A stretch of DNA of 64,000 nt from Sunxiuqinia sp963974515 (GTDB lineage: Bacteria; Bacteroidota; Bacteroidia; Bacteroidales; Prolixibacteraceae), in assembly GCF_963974515.1 (NCBI RefSeq), contig NZ_CAXBDD010000008.1:26215-90214 (forward strand). Direction: 5' to 3'. The notes under the pieces are model-generated. The model saw only the letters and a program-made list of their open reading frames with translations. It was not told the origin of the DNA and made no database searches. This document shows, in pieces, positions 18,017 through 27,136 of this stretch (positions are counted from its first letter, which is position 1; every line of letters begins with the position of its first letter). The position numbers were made by a program, and so were the translations under genes.

Positions 18017-18460
18017 CTATCGTCGTTCCTGAAAGAAAGCCGTCATCAGATCGGAACAATCATCAGCCATGACACCACCCACAATTTCCGTTTTCGGGTG
18101 AAGGGCTCTGGGAGCAAACTTTGTGAAACCCCGTCTATCATCGCCCGCGCCATAAACCAGCTTGCCCAACTGCGCCCATCCCAAAGCACCGGCGCACATG
18201 ACACAAGGCTCCAGCGTGACATAAAGCGTGCACTCATTCAGGTATTTACTACCCAGCAGATTAGCGGCCGCCGTAACCGCCTGCATTTCGGCATGGGCCG
18301 TTACATCGGTCAAGGTTTCCGTTAAATTGTGCGCTCGGGCAATAATGCGGTTTTGGGCCACCACCACCGCACCAACAGGCACCTCCCCCTTTTCATAGGC
18401 CTGCTGGGCTTCCTGAAAAGCTTTCTTCATGAAATAGGTATCATCAAAAGGTTCCATCAT
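18017..18460 (-). CDS. tadA: tRNA-specific adenosine deaminase (TadA-like)
   Basis: A zinc deaminase with HAE (His56, Glu58) and PCVMC (Cys86, Cys89) in the order of TadA. It should convert A34 to inosine in tRNA-Arg. The family start MEPFDDTYFMKKA is preceded by a plausible ATG at 18460 (147 residues); a GTG at 18484 would add eight residues. It is divergent from aspS with a short shared upstream region. Other nucleoside deaminases share the motif, but length and the VPVGAVVV opening favour TadA. Confidence 0.85.
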   Translation of the reverse strand: MMEPFDDTYFMKKAFQEAQQAYEKGEVPVGAVVVAQNRIIARAHNLTETLTDVTAHAEMQAVTAAANLLGSKYLNECTLYVTLEPCVMCAGALGWAQLGKLVYGAGDDRRGFTKFAPRALHPKTEIVGGVMADDCSDLMTAFFQERR

Positions 18461-18500
18461 CCAGATCCGTTCAGAATTAATCACAAACCTACAATTTATA

Positions 18501-18533
18501 TTGCTAAAATCTGCTTATTTTTGCAGTCAAACA
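18501..18533 (+). promoter_or_regulatory. Possible aspS promoter
   Basis: TATTTTTG at 18526-18533 fits the Bacteroidota -7 element, 14 bases before the aspS ATG. A TTG at 18501-18503 is a candidate -33 box, although the 22-base spacer is slightly long. Confidence 0.45.
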
Positions 18534-18547
18534 AAAACGAACCTTTT

Positions 18548-20305
18548 ATGTACAGAACACATACTTGTGGCGAATTACGCCTGGAAAATCAGGGTACTGA
18601 AGTAACACTTGCCGGTTGGGTACAACGCAAACGCGAGTTGGGAGGAATGACTTTTGTCGACCTTCGCGACCGCTACGGAATTACACAACTGGTGTTAGAC
18701 GAAAAAGCTTCAGCCGAATTGAACGACAAACTGAAAAAACTTGGCCGGGAATTCGTGATTCAAGCTACAGGACTTGTTCGTGAACGCAGCAGCAAAAACG
18801 ACCACCTGGCAACAGGCGATATTGAAATTGATGTAGCCGACCTGAAGGTACTGAGTCCTTCAGCCGTTCCCCCTTTCACGATTGAAGATGAAAGCGATGG
18901 CGGTGATGACATTCGGATGAAATACCGCTACCTGGACCTACGCCGGAATCCGGTGCGCGAGAACCTGGTTTTACGCTCGAAAATGGCCCACGCCATTCGT
19001 TCGTACCTGAATGATCAGGAATTTATTGAAACGGAAACGCCGGTACTCATTAAATCAACGCCTGAAGGTGCCCGTGATTTTGTGGTTCCATCGCGCATGA
19101 ACGAAGGGCAGTTTTACGCGCTGCCACAATCGCCCCAGGTTTTTAAGCAATTACTCATGGTGGCCGGGTTCGACCGCTACTACCAGATTGTAAAATGCTT
19201 CCGGGATGAAGACCTCCGTGCCGACCGTCAGCCCGAATTTACACAAATCGACTGCGAAATGGCTTTTGTTGAGCAGGAAGATGTACTCAATACCTTTGAA
19301 GGACTAACCAAGCACCTGTTTAAAGCAATCAAAAACGTAGACGTGGAAGACTTCCCGCGCATGTCGTATGCTGATGCCATGACAAACTACGGATCAGACA
19401 AGCCTGATATTCGCTTTGGCATGTTAATCGACGACCTCACAAGTGTTGTTAAAGGAAACAACTTTAGTGTTTTTGATAACGCTGAATTTATCGGAGCCAT
19501 TTGTGCCGAAGGGTGTGCTGAATATACCCGCAAACAACTGGATGCATTGACCAATTGGGTAAAACGCCCTCAAATTGGAGCTAAAGGGATGGTCTACCTA
19601 AAATGCAATACCGATGGCTCATTTAAATCTTCAGTCGATAAGTTTTACAGCGAAGATGAGCTGCAAAAGTGGGCATCGGCTTGTGGAGCCAAAGCTGGTG
19701 ATTTGATCCTGCTTCTTTCGGGTGATAAGGCCCCCATACTCGACGCGCTGGGCGCCCTTCGACTTGAAATGGGCAGACAGTTGGGGTTGATGGATAAGAA
19801 CACTTTTAAGCCGTTATGGGTGGTTGATTTCCCCTTGCTGGAATGGGATGAAGAAACCCAACGACATTATGCCATGCATCACCCATTTACCGCTCCAAAA
19901 CCGGAAGATATTTCCCTGCTGGATACCGAACCTGGAAAGGTCCGTGCCAATGCCTACGACCTGGTCATTAACGGTGTGGAGATTGGAGGTGGTTCCGTTC
20001 GTATTTACGACTCTGAATTACAATCCCGCATGTTTGATTTGCTTGGATTTACCAAAGAAGAAGCCCAGGCGCAGTTTGGTTTCTTAATGAGTGCCTTTAA
20101 ATTCGGAGCTCCGCCACATGCCGGAATTGCCTTTGGTTTTGATCGCCTGGTATCTCTTTTTGCCGGGCTGGACAGCATTCGCGATGTGATTGCATTTCCT
20201 AAAAATAACGCTGGTCGCGACGTCATGATCGATTCTCCGGCCCCCATTGCCCAAGATCAGCTGGAAGAATTGAACTTGAAAGTGGTGTTAAAAGAGAAGA
20301 AGTAG
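18548..20305 (+). CDS. aspS: Aspartyl-tRNA synthetase
   Basis: 585 residues from the ATG at 18548, whose product MYRTHTCGELRLE is the normal AspRS start. The open frame runs 73 codons further upstream but crosses the tadA start region and the promoter, so I reject that extension. Visible parts are the OB-fold anticodon domain (GWVQRKRELGGMTFVDLRDR), class II motif 2 (FRDEDLRADRQPEFTQID), the bacterial insert (GAD-like) domain in the middle and motif 3 (GIAFGFDRLVSLFAG). It charges tRNA-Asp. Confidence 0.96.
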   Translation: MYRTHTCGELRLENQGTEVTLAGWVQRKRELGGMTFVDLRDRYGITQLVLDEKASAELNDKLKKLGREFVIQATGLVRERSSKNDHLATGDIEIDVADLKVLSPSAVPPFTIEDESDGGDDIRMKYRYLDLRRNPVRENLVLRSKMAHAIRSYLNDQEFIETETPVLIKSTPEGARDFVVPSRMNEGQFYALPQSPQVFKQLLMVAGFDRYYQIVKCFRDEDLRADRQPEFTQIDCEMAFVEQEDVLNTFEGLTKHLFKAIKNVDVEDFPRMSYADAMTNYGSDKPDIRFGMLIDDLTSVVKGNNFSVFDNAEFIGAICAEGCAEYTRKQLDALTNWVKRPQIGAKGMVYLKCNTDGSFKSSVDKFYSEDELQKWASACGAKAGDLILLLSGDKAPILDALGALRLEMGRQLGLMDKNTFKPLWVVDFPLLEWDEETQRHYAMHHPFTAPKPEDISLLDTEPGKVRANAYDLVINGVEIGGGSVRIYDSELQSRMFDLLGFTKEEAQAQFGFLMSAFKFGAPPHAGIAFGFDRLVSLFAGLDSIRDVIAFPKNNAGRDVMIDSPAPIAQDQLEELNLKVVLKEKK

Positions 20306-20354
20306 ATTGAATATCAAGACGTTTGGATCTTCAATTGAAAAAAGCATATGCAGC

Positions 20355-20382
20355 AAAGAGGCTTAATCAGCCTCTTTTTTTA
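20355..20382 (+). terminator. Intrinsic terminator of aspS
   Basis: A perfect 9-bp stem (20355-20363 with 20369-20377, five-base loop) runs into a T tract. It lies about 50 bases past the aspS stop and just overlaps the end of the convergent cupin gene. Confidence 0.85.
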
Positions 20383-20718
20383 TTTCATAAAATCCTCCCG
20401 CAAAGGAGTAAAACTGTCTACCAGCCGTGCTGCTTCTGAAACTAATTGAATTGTGTGGGGCACATTTGGCGGAACTGCAAACATGTCTCCGGATTTCAAC
20501 TTTTGAGGCTCTTCCCCATCACAAAAGAAGATTATTTCACCCGCTGCGATATAAGAAGTTTGTTCGTGTGGGTGATAATGTTTTGGTTCGGGCTGATCCC
20601 AAGGCCCATCGGTAAAATCAATCAAAACTGTCATTAACTGATCGGTATGAATAATTTTCCGCTGTAAACCGTTCCTCACAACTTCGTAGGGAACTTCATC
20701 AAATTTCAGTGTAGCCAT
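20380..20718 (-). CDS. Small cupin-domain protein
   Basis: 112 residues, a single double-stranded beta-helix. The metal motif is recognisable as PEPKHYHPHEQTSYIAAGE (two His and a Glu/Gln position), and the second motif as GDMFAVPPNVPHTI. Substrate and reaction are unknown; such proteins can be sugar-binding, dioxygenase-like or regulatory. It stands alone between the aspS terminator and an exbD-operon terminator. Confidence 0.85.
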   Translation of the reverse strand: MATLKFDEVPYEVVRNGLQRKIIHTDQLMTVLIDFTDGPWDQPEPKHYHPHEQTSYIAAGEIIFFCDGEEPQKLKSGDMFAVPPNVPHTIQLVSEAARLVDSFTPLREDFMK

Positions 20719-20741
20719 AATTCTGTCTTTCCTTAAAACTA

Positions 20742-20776
20742 CAAAAAAAAGGAGAACCTAAGCCCTCCTCTTTTCT
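20742..20776 (-). terminator. Terminator of the exbB-exbD operon
   Basis: On the minus strand AGGAG and CTCCT arms around a ten-base loop are followed by eight T. It is positioned about 20 bases after the last exbD stop. Confidence 0.65.
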
Positions 20777-20794
20777 ATATTGATGATTAAAAAA

Positions 20795-21265
20795 CTATAA
20801 GTCTTCTCGTTTACGCGAAGAATAGTTGATGTGCAAGGCCGAAGCTTTACGCAATTCTTGCTTGATATCGGTTACAATACCCATTTTCGTATATTCATCC
20901 ACTTTCAGCGATGTAATCATAAACGGCACCTCCGCTTCATCACGGGCTTCACGCTCACTTGTAATGTAATCCTGAATATCGGTTACTCTTGCAAACTGAT
21001 CGTTCAGCTGGATGCGGGGCTCCGATCCAAATACCCGCTGGTATTGGTTGTGGGGCGTTCCTACGTAAATATAGCTAACCAAAGATTTCTTTTCCAATTT
21101 CGATAATTCTGTTGCCGCCGGAACGGTTACTTTAACCATTAAGGTAACTTCGCGCATGGTTGTACTAACCATGAAGAAGAACAGCAACATAAATACGATA
21201 TCGGGCAACGAAGCAGTAGAAATGGGTGGCATCTCTTTACTGCCGCTTTTTCTAAACTTTGACAT
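20795..21265 (-). CDS. ExbD/TolR-family protein (second copy)
   Basis: 156 residues. A basic N-terminus (SKFRKSGSKEMPPI) precedes one membrane helix with the pore-lining Asp of the family (STASLPDIVFMLLFFFMVST). The rest is a periplasmic domain. ExbD/TolR proteins couple proton flow through ExbB/TolQ to work at the outer membrane. It starts one base after the stop of the first exbD gene and ends with SSRKREDL. The two paralogues are different enough to form a mixed dimer (inference). Confidence 0.9.
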   Translation of the reverse strand: MSKFRKSGSKEMPPISTASLPDIVFMLLFFFMVSTTMREVTLMVKVTVPAATELSKLEKKSLVSYIYVGTPHNQYQRVFGSEPRIQLNDQFARVTDIQDYITSEREARDEAEVPFMITSLKVDEYTKMGIVTDIKQELRKASALHINYSSRKREDL

Positions 21266-21266
21266 A

Positions 21267-21845
21267 CTAATTTCCTCCCACTTTTTTAGGTTCTGCTTCC
21301 GAGATTCTCGAGGGGTAGATATCTCTAATAGCCCCTTGCTGATCTCTGTCTAACTTTTCATACGACTTACCAAACTTCTGTTTCGCAAGTTCTTCTCTTA
21401 ATTCGTTGATGGCACCAACCAACTCGTTTTGTACAGCGATGTACGTTCCATACTGCGTTCCTACGTCATTTCGCAAAGAGATAACACCCTTGGTAACTTC
21501 CACCTCTCCAAAAAAGTCAATATCCTTGACTTCCTTTTCAGGTAGGTTTTCCTCATTATAAGGGTTTGCCATAAATTCCTTTGCTTTTTCACGAAGGTCT
21601 TCAACACGGCTCACTTCACCTTCAACCAGTAACTGGTTATTGGCATTTACCAACACCACAAACACGTTACGTTCTTTAATTGGAGGTGTATCATCATCCT
21701 CTTGATCCGGCGGTGGCATCGGAGGGAGACGACGTTCTAATCCGCTGTCAACATCCATCGTGGTGGTTACCAGGAAAAAGATGAGCAACATAAAAGCAAT
21801 ATCTGCCAATGATGCTGCTGGTATTTCGGGAATTTTTCTTGCCAT
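21267..21845 (-). CDS. ExbD/TolR-family protein (first copy)
   Basis: 192 residues. It opens MARKIPEIPAASLADIAFML, with the conserved Asp in the single membrane helix, then MPPPDQEDDDTP and a longer periplasmic part than its neighbour (VVLVNANNQLLVEGEVSRVE). It follows the 4-TM gene and precedes the second exbD. The order exbB, small membrane protein, exbD, exbD is a recurring Bacteroidota arrangement for a proton-driven envelope motor whose cargo is undefined. Confidence 0.9.
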   Translation of the reverse strand: MARKIPEIPAASLADIAFMLLIFFLVTTTMDVDSGLERRLPPMPPPDQEDDDTPPIKERNVFVVLVNANNQLLVEGEVSRVEDLREKAKEFMANPYNEENLPEKEVKDIDFFGEVEVTKGVISLRNDVGTQYGTYIAVQNELVGAINELREELAKQKFGKSYEKLDRDQQGAIRDIYPSRISEAEPKKVGGN

Positions 21846-21881
21846 AATTTAATTTTTTCCTGTTTTACTTGACCACAATGC

Positions 21882-22337
21882 TTATTTAAAAACACGAGTC
21901 ACCGCCGAAGCTGCAATAGCAACCACCGATAACCCAAGTAATACATAAGATGCAATCAATGTTGTTCCAATCCATTTAGATACGGAGTTCGTTAGTGTTC
22001 CGTCTTCTACAAATTTTTCAACACCGAAAAATTGAGGAATAGCATCAGAGGCCAACGCATAAGAAATGACTACAACAACCGCCCCAAAAACGAGGGTGAT
22101 TAAGCCTTTCTTTGCTGCTTCCTTATCTGTAAATGTATTCTTCAATGCGAATACAATCGCGATCACTGCCCCAATACCCAGCAGGATATAAGACCAGGTT
22201 AATGTGGTATTGATCCAGGCACCCATAGTGGGATCAGCTTCGTTCTCACTGATGTTCGTCATCATAGACACAATCAGAACCGCTGAAACTGCTAAAAGTA
22301 CCCACAATACGATGGATAATACTTTTTCTAGTTTCAT
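21882..22337 (-). CDS. Four-helix membrane protein with internal duplication
   Basis: 151 residues and about four membrane helices. The two halves are similar: WINTTLTWSYILLGIGAV in the first, WIGTTLIASYVLLGLSVV in the second, each about 25 residues followed by a basic turn (LKNTFTDK, VTRVFK). I do not recognise a named family. It sits 8 bases after exbB and 36 before exbD and is very likely a subunit or accessory of that motor. The function is unknown. Confidence 0.75.
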   Translation of the reverse strand: MKLEKVLSIVLWVLLAVSAVLIVSMMTNISENEADPTMGAWINTTLTWSYILLGIGAVIAIVFALKNTFTDKEAAKKGLITLVFGAVVVVISYALASDAIPQFFGVEKFVEDGTLTNSVSKWIGTTLIASYVLLGLSVVAIAASAVTRVFK

Positions 22338-22345
22338 AAGCTAAT

Positions 22346-23158
22346 TTATTTTTTAAGATTGTGTTTTACCAAAATGTCGATCAATGAAATAGAAGCATCC
22401 TCCATATTATTGATGATACTGTCAATTTTTGCTACACAATAGTTATAAAAAATCTGAAGAATAATGGCAACTACAAGACCTGATACAGTTGTAATCAATG
22501 CCACTTTAATACCACCAGCTACCAAAGACGGGCTGATATCACCTGCAACCTCAATGGCGTCGAATGCTGCAATCATACCAATTACTGTTCCCATAAACCC
22601 AAGCATCGGAGCCAAAGCGATAAACAATGAAATCCAGCTTAATCCTTTTTCCAGCAATCCGGCTTGAACACCACCATAAGAAACAACCGTTTTTTCTACT
22701 ACATCCAGCCCTTCTTCTGAGCGGTCAAGACCTTGGTAGAAAATACTGGCAACGGGGCCACGTGTATTACGACAAACTTCTTTTGCTGCTTCAATACCGC
22801 CATTGTCAAGTGCTTCTTCAACATTCACCAACAATTTCTTGGTATTTGTCGTTGACAGATTCAGGTAGATTACTCTTTCCAAAGCAAGGGCAAGACCTAA
22901 AATCAAGGTAATTAATACAAAAGACATGAAAGTTGGACCACCTTCAATGAACTTTTGCTTCAACTGGCTGTGAAGCGATTTGCCTTCTTCGGCTGCAGCT
23001 GCAGCTTCTTCTTCCGCATCAGCGGCTAAATCAACGGCAGGAGCTGCTGCTTCGGTTGTTGCTTGTTCGGCTGTATCGTCCTGAGCAACGGCATTGTTCG
23101 ATGCTCCAATATAAAGCATCCCAAGAACTGCTATAAACGCAAATAGTTTTTTCATCAT
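22346..23158 (-). CDS. exbB: MotA/TolQ/ExbB proton channel family protein
   Basis: 270 residues. A signal peptide (cleavage near NNAVAQD) is followed by an Ala/Glu-rich low-complexity stretch (about 26-58), then three membrane helices. Family signatures are the GLLEKGLSWISLFIALAPML region and GTVIGMIAAFDAIE, with AGGIKVALITTVSGLVVAI behind it. It forms the pentameric pore around the ExbD helices. As the first gene of the four-gene minus-strand operon it probably sets its expression. The cleaved N-terminus with a periplasmic linker is an ExbB rather than a TolQ trait. Confidence 0.9.
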   Translation of the reverse strand: MMKKLFAFIAVLGMLYIGASNNAVAQDDTAEQATTEAAAPAVDLAADAEEEAAAAAEEGKSLHSQLKQKFIEGGPTFMSFVLITLILGLALALERVIYLNLSTTNTKKLLVNVEEALDNGGIEAAKEVCRNTRGPVASIFYQGLDRSEEGLDVVEKTVVSYGGVQAGLLEKGLSWISLFIALAPMLGFMGTVIGMIAAFDAIEVAGDISPSLVAGGIKVALITTVSGLVVAIILQIFYNYCVAKIDSIINNMEDASISLIDILVKHNLKK

Positions 23159-23313
23159 TGGTTTTAATTTTAATTAGTAAATCTTCTGAATTTTAATTTT
23201 TATAATACTATTTGTTTTTTAATTAACTGAACAAAAAGGCATTAAGCCTATTTATTGACTATTAACTGAACATGACAATCGCCATTCTTTTAGAAAGAAC
23301 TTAAGCCTGTCAG

Positions 23314-23401
23314 CGGAGAGAGAGGGATTCGAACCCTCGGTACCCTTTAGGGGTACACACGCTTTCCAGGCGTGCCAGTTCAGCCACTCCTGCACCTCTC
23401 C
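23314..23401 (-). tRNA. tRNA-Ser (anticodon GGA)
   Basis: An 88-base cloverleaf with a long variable arm, as class II tRNA-Ser needs. The acceptor 5' strand GGAGAGG (23401-23395) pairs with the 3' strand TCTCTCC plus discriminator G (23314). The anticodon loop is CTGGAAA, giving GGA for UCC/UCU codons. The T arm is GAGGG-TTCGAAT-CCCTC and the variable-arm stem is around GTACCC/GGGTAC. CCA is not encoded. A possible TATTTTG element lies about 30 bases upstream. Confidence 0.95.
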
Positions 23402-23466
23402 AATATTTCCTGGCACCAATTTTTTCAGGGCTGCAAAATACAAAAAAATTGTGAAAAAGAAATAAG

Positions 23467-24495
23467 CTACTCACTTATTTCCCCACTCAAATTTTTACGT
23501 AAATGCAACTTGATATCTTCATGACTCAAAGCTTGCCCAAGCAAGAACATGAGCTTGGTAACAGCTGCTTCGGTGGTCATGTCTTTACCACTTACAACAC
23601 CGATTCTTTTCAATTCACGACTGGTTTGATACTGCCCCATCTTCACGGTTCCGCCCTGACATTGTGTTACGTTCACGCAAATCACTCCGCGTCGGATTGC
23701 TTTTCTCACCACTCGAATCAACCAACTTAGGGTAGGAACATTCCCCGAACCAAAAGTCTCAAGCACCACTCCTTTTATACTGGATATATTGATAATTTGT
23801 TCAAATATCTCCCGGTTCATTCCGGGAAATATTTTCAGAATGACAACCCGGTCATCAAAATTAGAACTTACTTTTAATATTCCCTTATTCTGCGGGTGAT
23901 AAATGTTCTCGTGAAAGAATTTAATATCGACTCCTGCTTTGGCCAAAATGGGATAATTAACAGAATCGAAGGCACTAAAATGATCGGCATGCCGCTTGAC
24001 TACCCGATTTCCCCGGTATAATTTATTGTCAAAATAAATACAGACCTCCGGGACCACGGCTATTCCATTCTCGTGGGCTGCGGCAATTTCGATAGCTGTG
24101 ATCAGGTTTTCCTTACCATCAGTGCGCAAAACCCCGATAGGGAGTTGTGAACCCGTCATCACTACGGGTTTATCCAAATTCTCCAGCATGTAGCTTAGGG
24201 CTGATGCGGTATACGCCATGGTGTCGGTTCCGTGCAAAATGACAAAACCGGTAAATTTCCGGTAGTTTTGCTGAATCATTTTAGCCAACCGCCCCCAGGT
24301 TTTGGGTGACATATCCGACGAATCCAGGGGTGGATTAAATGTGATGGACTCCAAATGGCAGCCTAACCGCCTTAATTCAGGGACCTCATCTGCGATTTGA
24401 TCAAACCGGACCGGGGCCAAAGCTCCCCGTCCGTTTTTTTGGACCATACCAATGGTTCCGCCAGTATAGATTATAAGTATTGATTGACTATTCAC
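23467..24495 (-). CDS. ansA: L-asparaginase, type I
   Basis: 342 residues. Both threonine active-site signatures are present: ILIIYTGGTIGM at the start and VILHGTDTMAYTASAL near residue 90. The length and lack of a signal peptide fit the cytoplasmic type I enzyme, which hydrolyses asparagine to aspartate and ammonia. Downstream on the same strand is only the tRNA; upstream is tatD at 38 bases, so the two are probably one transcript. Confidence 0.9.
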   Translation of the reverse strand: MNSQSILIIYTGGTIGMVQKNGRGALAPVRFDQIADEVPELRRLGCHLESITFNPPLDSSDMSPKTWGRLAKMIQQNYRKFTGFVILHGTDTMAYTASALSYMLENLDKPVVMTGSQLPIGVLRTDGKENLITAIEIAAAHENGIAVVPEVCIYFDNKLYRGNRVVKRHADHFSAFDSVNYPILAKAGVDIKFFHENIYHPQNKGILKVSSNFDDRVVILKIFPGMNREIFEQIINISSIKGVVLETFGSGNVPTLSWLIRVVRKAIRRGVICVNVTQCQGGTVKMGQYQTSRELKRIGVVSGKDMTTEAAVTKLMFLLGQALSHEDIKLHLRKNLSGEISE

Positions 24496-24533
24496 CTGCT
24501 AGCATTTAAGCTCAAAGTTAAGCAAACATCTCT

Positions 24534-25298
24534 CTAAATCCCGAATAAATTTACAGCGTTTACAGAAGTAATTCTGGCAACCTCGTGTACGGACAGATCA
24601 TGCAGCTCAGCAATTTTTCGGGCGATATGGATCAGGTAGGAACTTTCATTTCGTTTTCCGCGAAACGGAGTCGGCGTCAAATAGGGTGCGTCCGTCTCCA
24701 AAATCAGATGTTTGGGATCAATCTGACGAACCACTTCATCCAATCCGCTATTTTTAAAAGTAACAATACCACCAATTCCTATTTTAAACCCCAGGTCAGT
24801 GATTCGAGCAGCCTGTTCGACCGAACCGGTAAAACTATGAAAAACTCCTGTCAACCCAGGCTCTATTTCTTCTTGAACAACTTCAAAGACCTCTTCAAAC
24901 GAATCGCGAACATGAAGAACGACGGGCAATTGATATTTCTTTGCCAATTGAAGTTGATGCCGAAAGGCAATGATCTGCTGCTCCAAAAAAGCCCGTTCCC
25001 AATATAAATCAATTCCGATCTCACCAATTCCGTAAAACTTCCTCTTCTTAAGCCAAAACTCAACCAACTCCAGCTCCTCCTGATAGTCCTCGCCCACCGA
25101 TGTAGGATGCAGCCCCATAAGGGGATAACAAATCTGTGGATATTGGTCGGCCAAATCCAGCATCTTCTTGACAGATGAGCTATCAATATTAGGTAAAATT
25201 ACCTTCCGGACATCACTGTCGTAGGCCCGGGTAATCACCTCGTCAATGTCATCATTAAACTCTTCCGAATAAATATGCGCGTGTGTATCAATCAACAT
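24534..25298 (-). CDS. tatD: TatD-family metal-dependent hydrolase
   Basis: TIM-barrel hydrolase with DTHAHIY at the very start, GEIGIDLYWE, VLHVRDSFEEV, and LETDAPYL near the end, all metal-binding positions of TatD. I use the ATG at 25298 (MLIDTHAHIY), the family start; the frame also opens at 25316, adding six residues. TatD proteins are described as 3'-5' exonucleases or D-aminoacyl-tRNA/peptide deacylases, so the true substrate is open. Probably co-transcribed with ansA. Confidence 0.9.
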   Translation of the reverse strand: MLIDTHAHIYSEEFNDDIDEVITRAYDSDVRKVILPNIDSSSVKKMLDLADQYPQICYPLMGLHPTSVGEDYQEELELVEFWLKKRKFYGIGEIGIDLYWERAFLEQQIIAFRHQLQLAKKYQLPVVLHVRDSFEEVFEVVQEEIEPGLTGVFHSFTGSVEQAARITDLGFKIGIGGIVTFKNSGLDEVVRQIDPKHLILETDAPYLTPTPFRGKRNESSYLIHIARKIAELHDLSVHEVARITSVNAVNLFGI

Positions 25299-25430
25299 TT
25301 CAAAAATTTGGCTCAAAGAAAGCCAATTTCGTTTAGCTAACCTTAACCCGAATATTATCTAATTGATAATTCAACCTATGGTCAGCTAAACGTTGCTTTG
25401 AAAAGAGGACCAGGAAAAGTCAAAAAACTG

Positions 25431-26765
25431 CTAAACAACCCCTTGAGCCAGCATGGCATCGGCAACTTTCACAAAACCGCCAACATTGGCGCCTTTTACA
25501 TAGTTGATCCGATCGCCCTCACGCCCAAAACGTACACAGGTATCGTGAATTTCGCGCATAATCAGATGTAAGCGCGCATCAACCTCCTCACGGGTCCAAT
25601 TCAAACGCTGACTGTTCTGTGTCATTTCCAGACCTGAAACAGCCACTCCTCCTGCATTAACAGCCTTGCCGGGAGCATAGCTGATTTTCTCCATCAGAAA
25701 TTCGGCTGCTTCGGCCGTGCAGCCCATGTTGGAAACTTCCGCCAATAAAAAGCAGCCATTTAAAACCAGCAGGCTTGCATCTCCCACATCAAGCTCATTC
25801 TCGGTGGCGCAAGGCAAAGCAATATCAACTTTCTGCTCCCAAGGTTTTCTTCCCGGATAGAATTCGGCATCAAACTCGTCAGCATAGGGCTCCACAATAT
25901 CGTTGTTACTTGCTCTCAACTCCAGCAAGTAATCGACCTTCTCCGCACTTATTCCGGCCGGATCGTAGATATAGCCATCGGGCCCGGAGATCGTGACAAC
26001 TTTACCGCCCAGCTCATTAATTTTCATGATTGCTCCCCAAGCCACATTTCCAAAACCCGAAACGGCAAACGAATGTCCGGCAATTTTCTTTCCAAGCAAC
26101 TCAAGCATGTGCTGTACGAAGTACACTGCACCGTAACCTGTAGCTTCCGGACGAATCAAGCTTCCACCCCATGCCAGTCCCTTGCCGGTTAAAACGCCGG
26201 TAAACTCATTCCGAATGCGTTTGTACTGTCCAAATAAATAACCAATTTCCCGACCGCCAACACCAATATCCCCGGCAGGAACATCGGTATTTGGGCCAAT
26301 ATGTCGTTGTAATTCAGTCATGAAACTTTGACAAAAACGCATGATCTCATTATCGGACTTTCCTTTTGGACTAAAATCAGATCCTCCTTTTCCACCGCCC
26401 ATCGGCAGCGTTGTGAGGCTGTTTTTAAATGTTTGCTCAAATCCCAGGAACTTCAGAATGGAAAGCGTTACGGTAGGGTGAAACCGTAAACCACCCTTAT
26501 AGGGCCCAAGTGCTGAATTGAATTCCACCCGGTAACCCCGGTTAATCTGAACTTCGCCCAGGTCATCGATCCAAGGCACACGGAACATGATCACGCGTTC
26601 GGGCTCAACCATACGTTCCAAAATTTTTGCTTTTTTATACCTTGGATTTTTAATGTATACATCCCATATGGATTCAACCACCTCCTGAACAGCCTGATGA
26701 AACTCGTTTTCACCCGGCGTTTTGGCTTTTAAAGCCATCATAAATTCATTGAAATCTGCTCTCAT
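25431..26765 (-). CDS. gdhA: Glutamate dehydrogenase, NADP-type
   Basis: 444 residues, the hexameric bacterial GDH size. The signature with the catalytic Lys is PMGGGKGGSDFSPKGKSDNE. The dinucleotide fold shows AVSGFGNVAWGAI. Length and the LPMGGGKGGSDF form favour the biosynthetic NADP-dependent class: 2-oxoglutarate + NH3 + NADPH to glutamate. It stands alone, with 130 bases to tatD and a 370-base region to the helicase. Promoter elements upstream are not clear. Confidence 0.93.
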   Translation of the reverse strand: MRADFNEFMMALKAKTPGENEFHQAVQEVVESIWDVYIKNPRYKKAKILERMVEPERVIMFRVPWIDDLGEVQINRGYRVEFNSALGPYKGGLRFHPTVTLSILKFLGFEQTFKNSLTTLPMGGGKGGSDFSPKGKSDNEIMRFCQSFMTELQRHIGPNTDVPAGDIGVGGREIGYLFGQYKRIRNEFTGVLTGKGLAWGGSLIRPEATGYGAVYFVQHMLELLGKKIAGHSFAVSGFGNVAWGAIMKINELGGKVVTISGPDGYIYDPAGISAEKVDYLLELRASNNDIVEPYADEFDAEFYPGRKPWEQKVDIALPCATENELDVGDASLLVLNGCFLLAEVSNMGCTAEAAEFLMEKISYAPGKAVNAGGVAVSGLEMTQNSQRLNWTREEVDARLHLIMREIHDTCVRFGREGDRINYVKGANVGGFVKVADAMLAQGVV

Positions 26766-27122
26766 CTTGTTTATTTTATTTCAAAACGAATAACCTATTG
26801 CTATATACAAAGGAAAAGATGAAAAATACCTTAAAAACTGACTTTAATCCATCTATCGCTTACGATAACAATGTTTAAAAACAGTAAAAATGCTCAGCGC
26901 TCTGATAGGACAGAGACACAGGAAAAAACCAGTATGACTAAAAATATAATCTACCCAAGCCACAAGTTATAAAAAACAAGCCGAGCATCAAACATCCATT
27001 GACAATCATCACCAATCAGCGTCATGTCCGTACAGATTCTTTCATCCAAAACCGAGCATCCCACTTCCGGCGTCTCAGTATCCGTCTAGAACTCCATCTG
27101 TAATTCGGAAACTATAAAAGTG
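26766..27122. other. Divergent intergenic region, gdhA / DEAD-box helicase
   Basis: No gene seen. It is AT-rich with scattered GAGCATC and CCGAGCAT-like words (near 26992 and 27053). It must contain the gdhA promoter, which I cannot place with confidence, and leads directly to the helicase promoter. Confidence 0.4.
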
Positions 27123-27130
27123 TATCTTTG
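27123..27130 (+). promoter_or_regulatory. -7 element of the helicase gene, close to the start codon
   Basis: TATCTTTG matches TAnnTTTG exactly and ends only six bases before the ATG at 27137. With the usual 5-8 base distance from -7 box to start site, the transcript would begin at or next to the ATG. No convincing -33 box is seen. Confidence 0.45.
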
Positions 27131-27136
27131 CAAACT

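Noticed and set aside
18329..18547. 73-codon N-terminal extension of aspS
   Set aside because: It runs through the divergent tadA start and the likely aspS promoter; the family start is at 18548.
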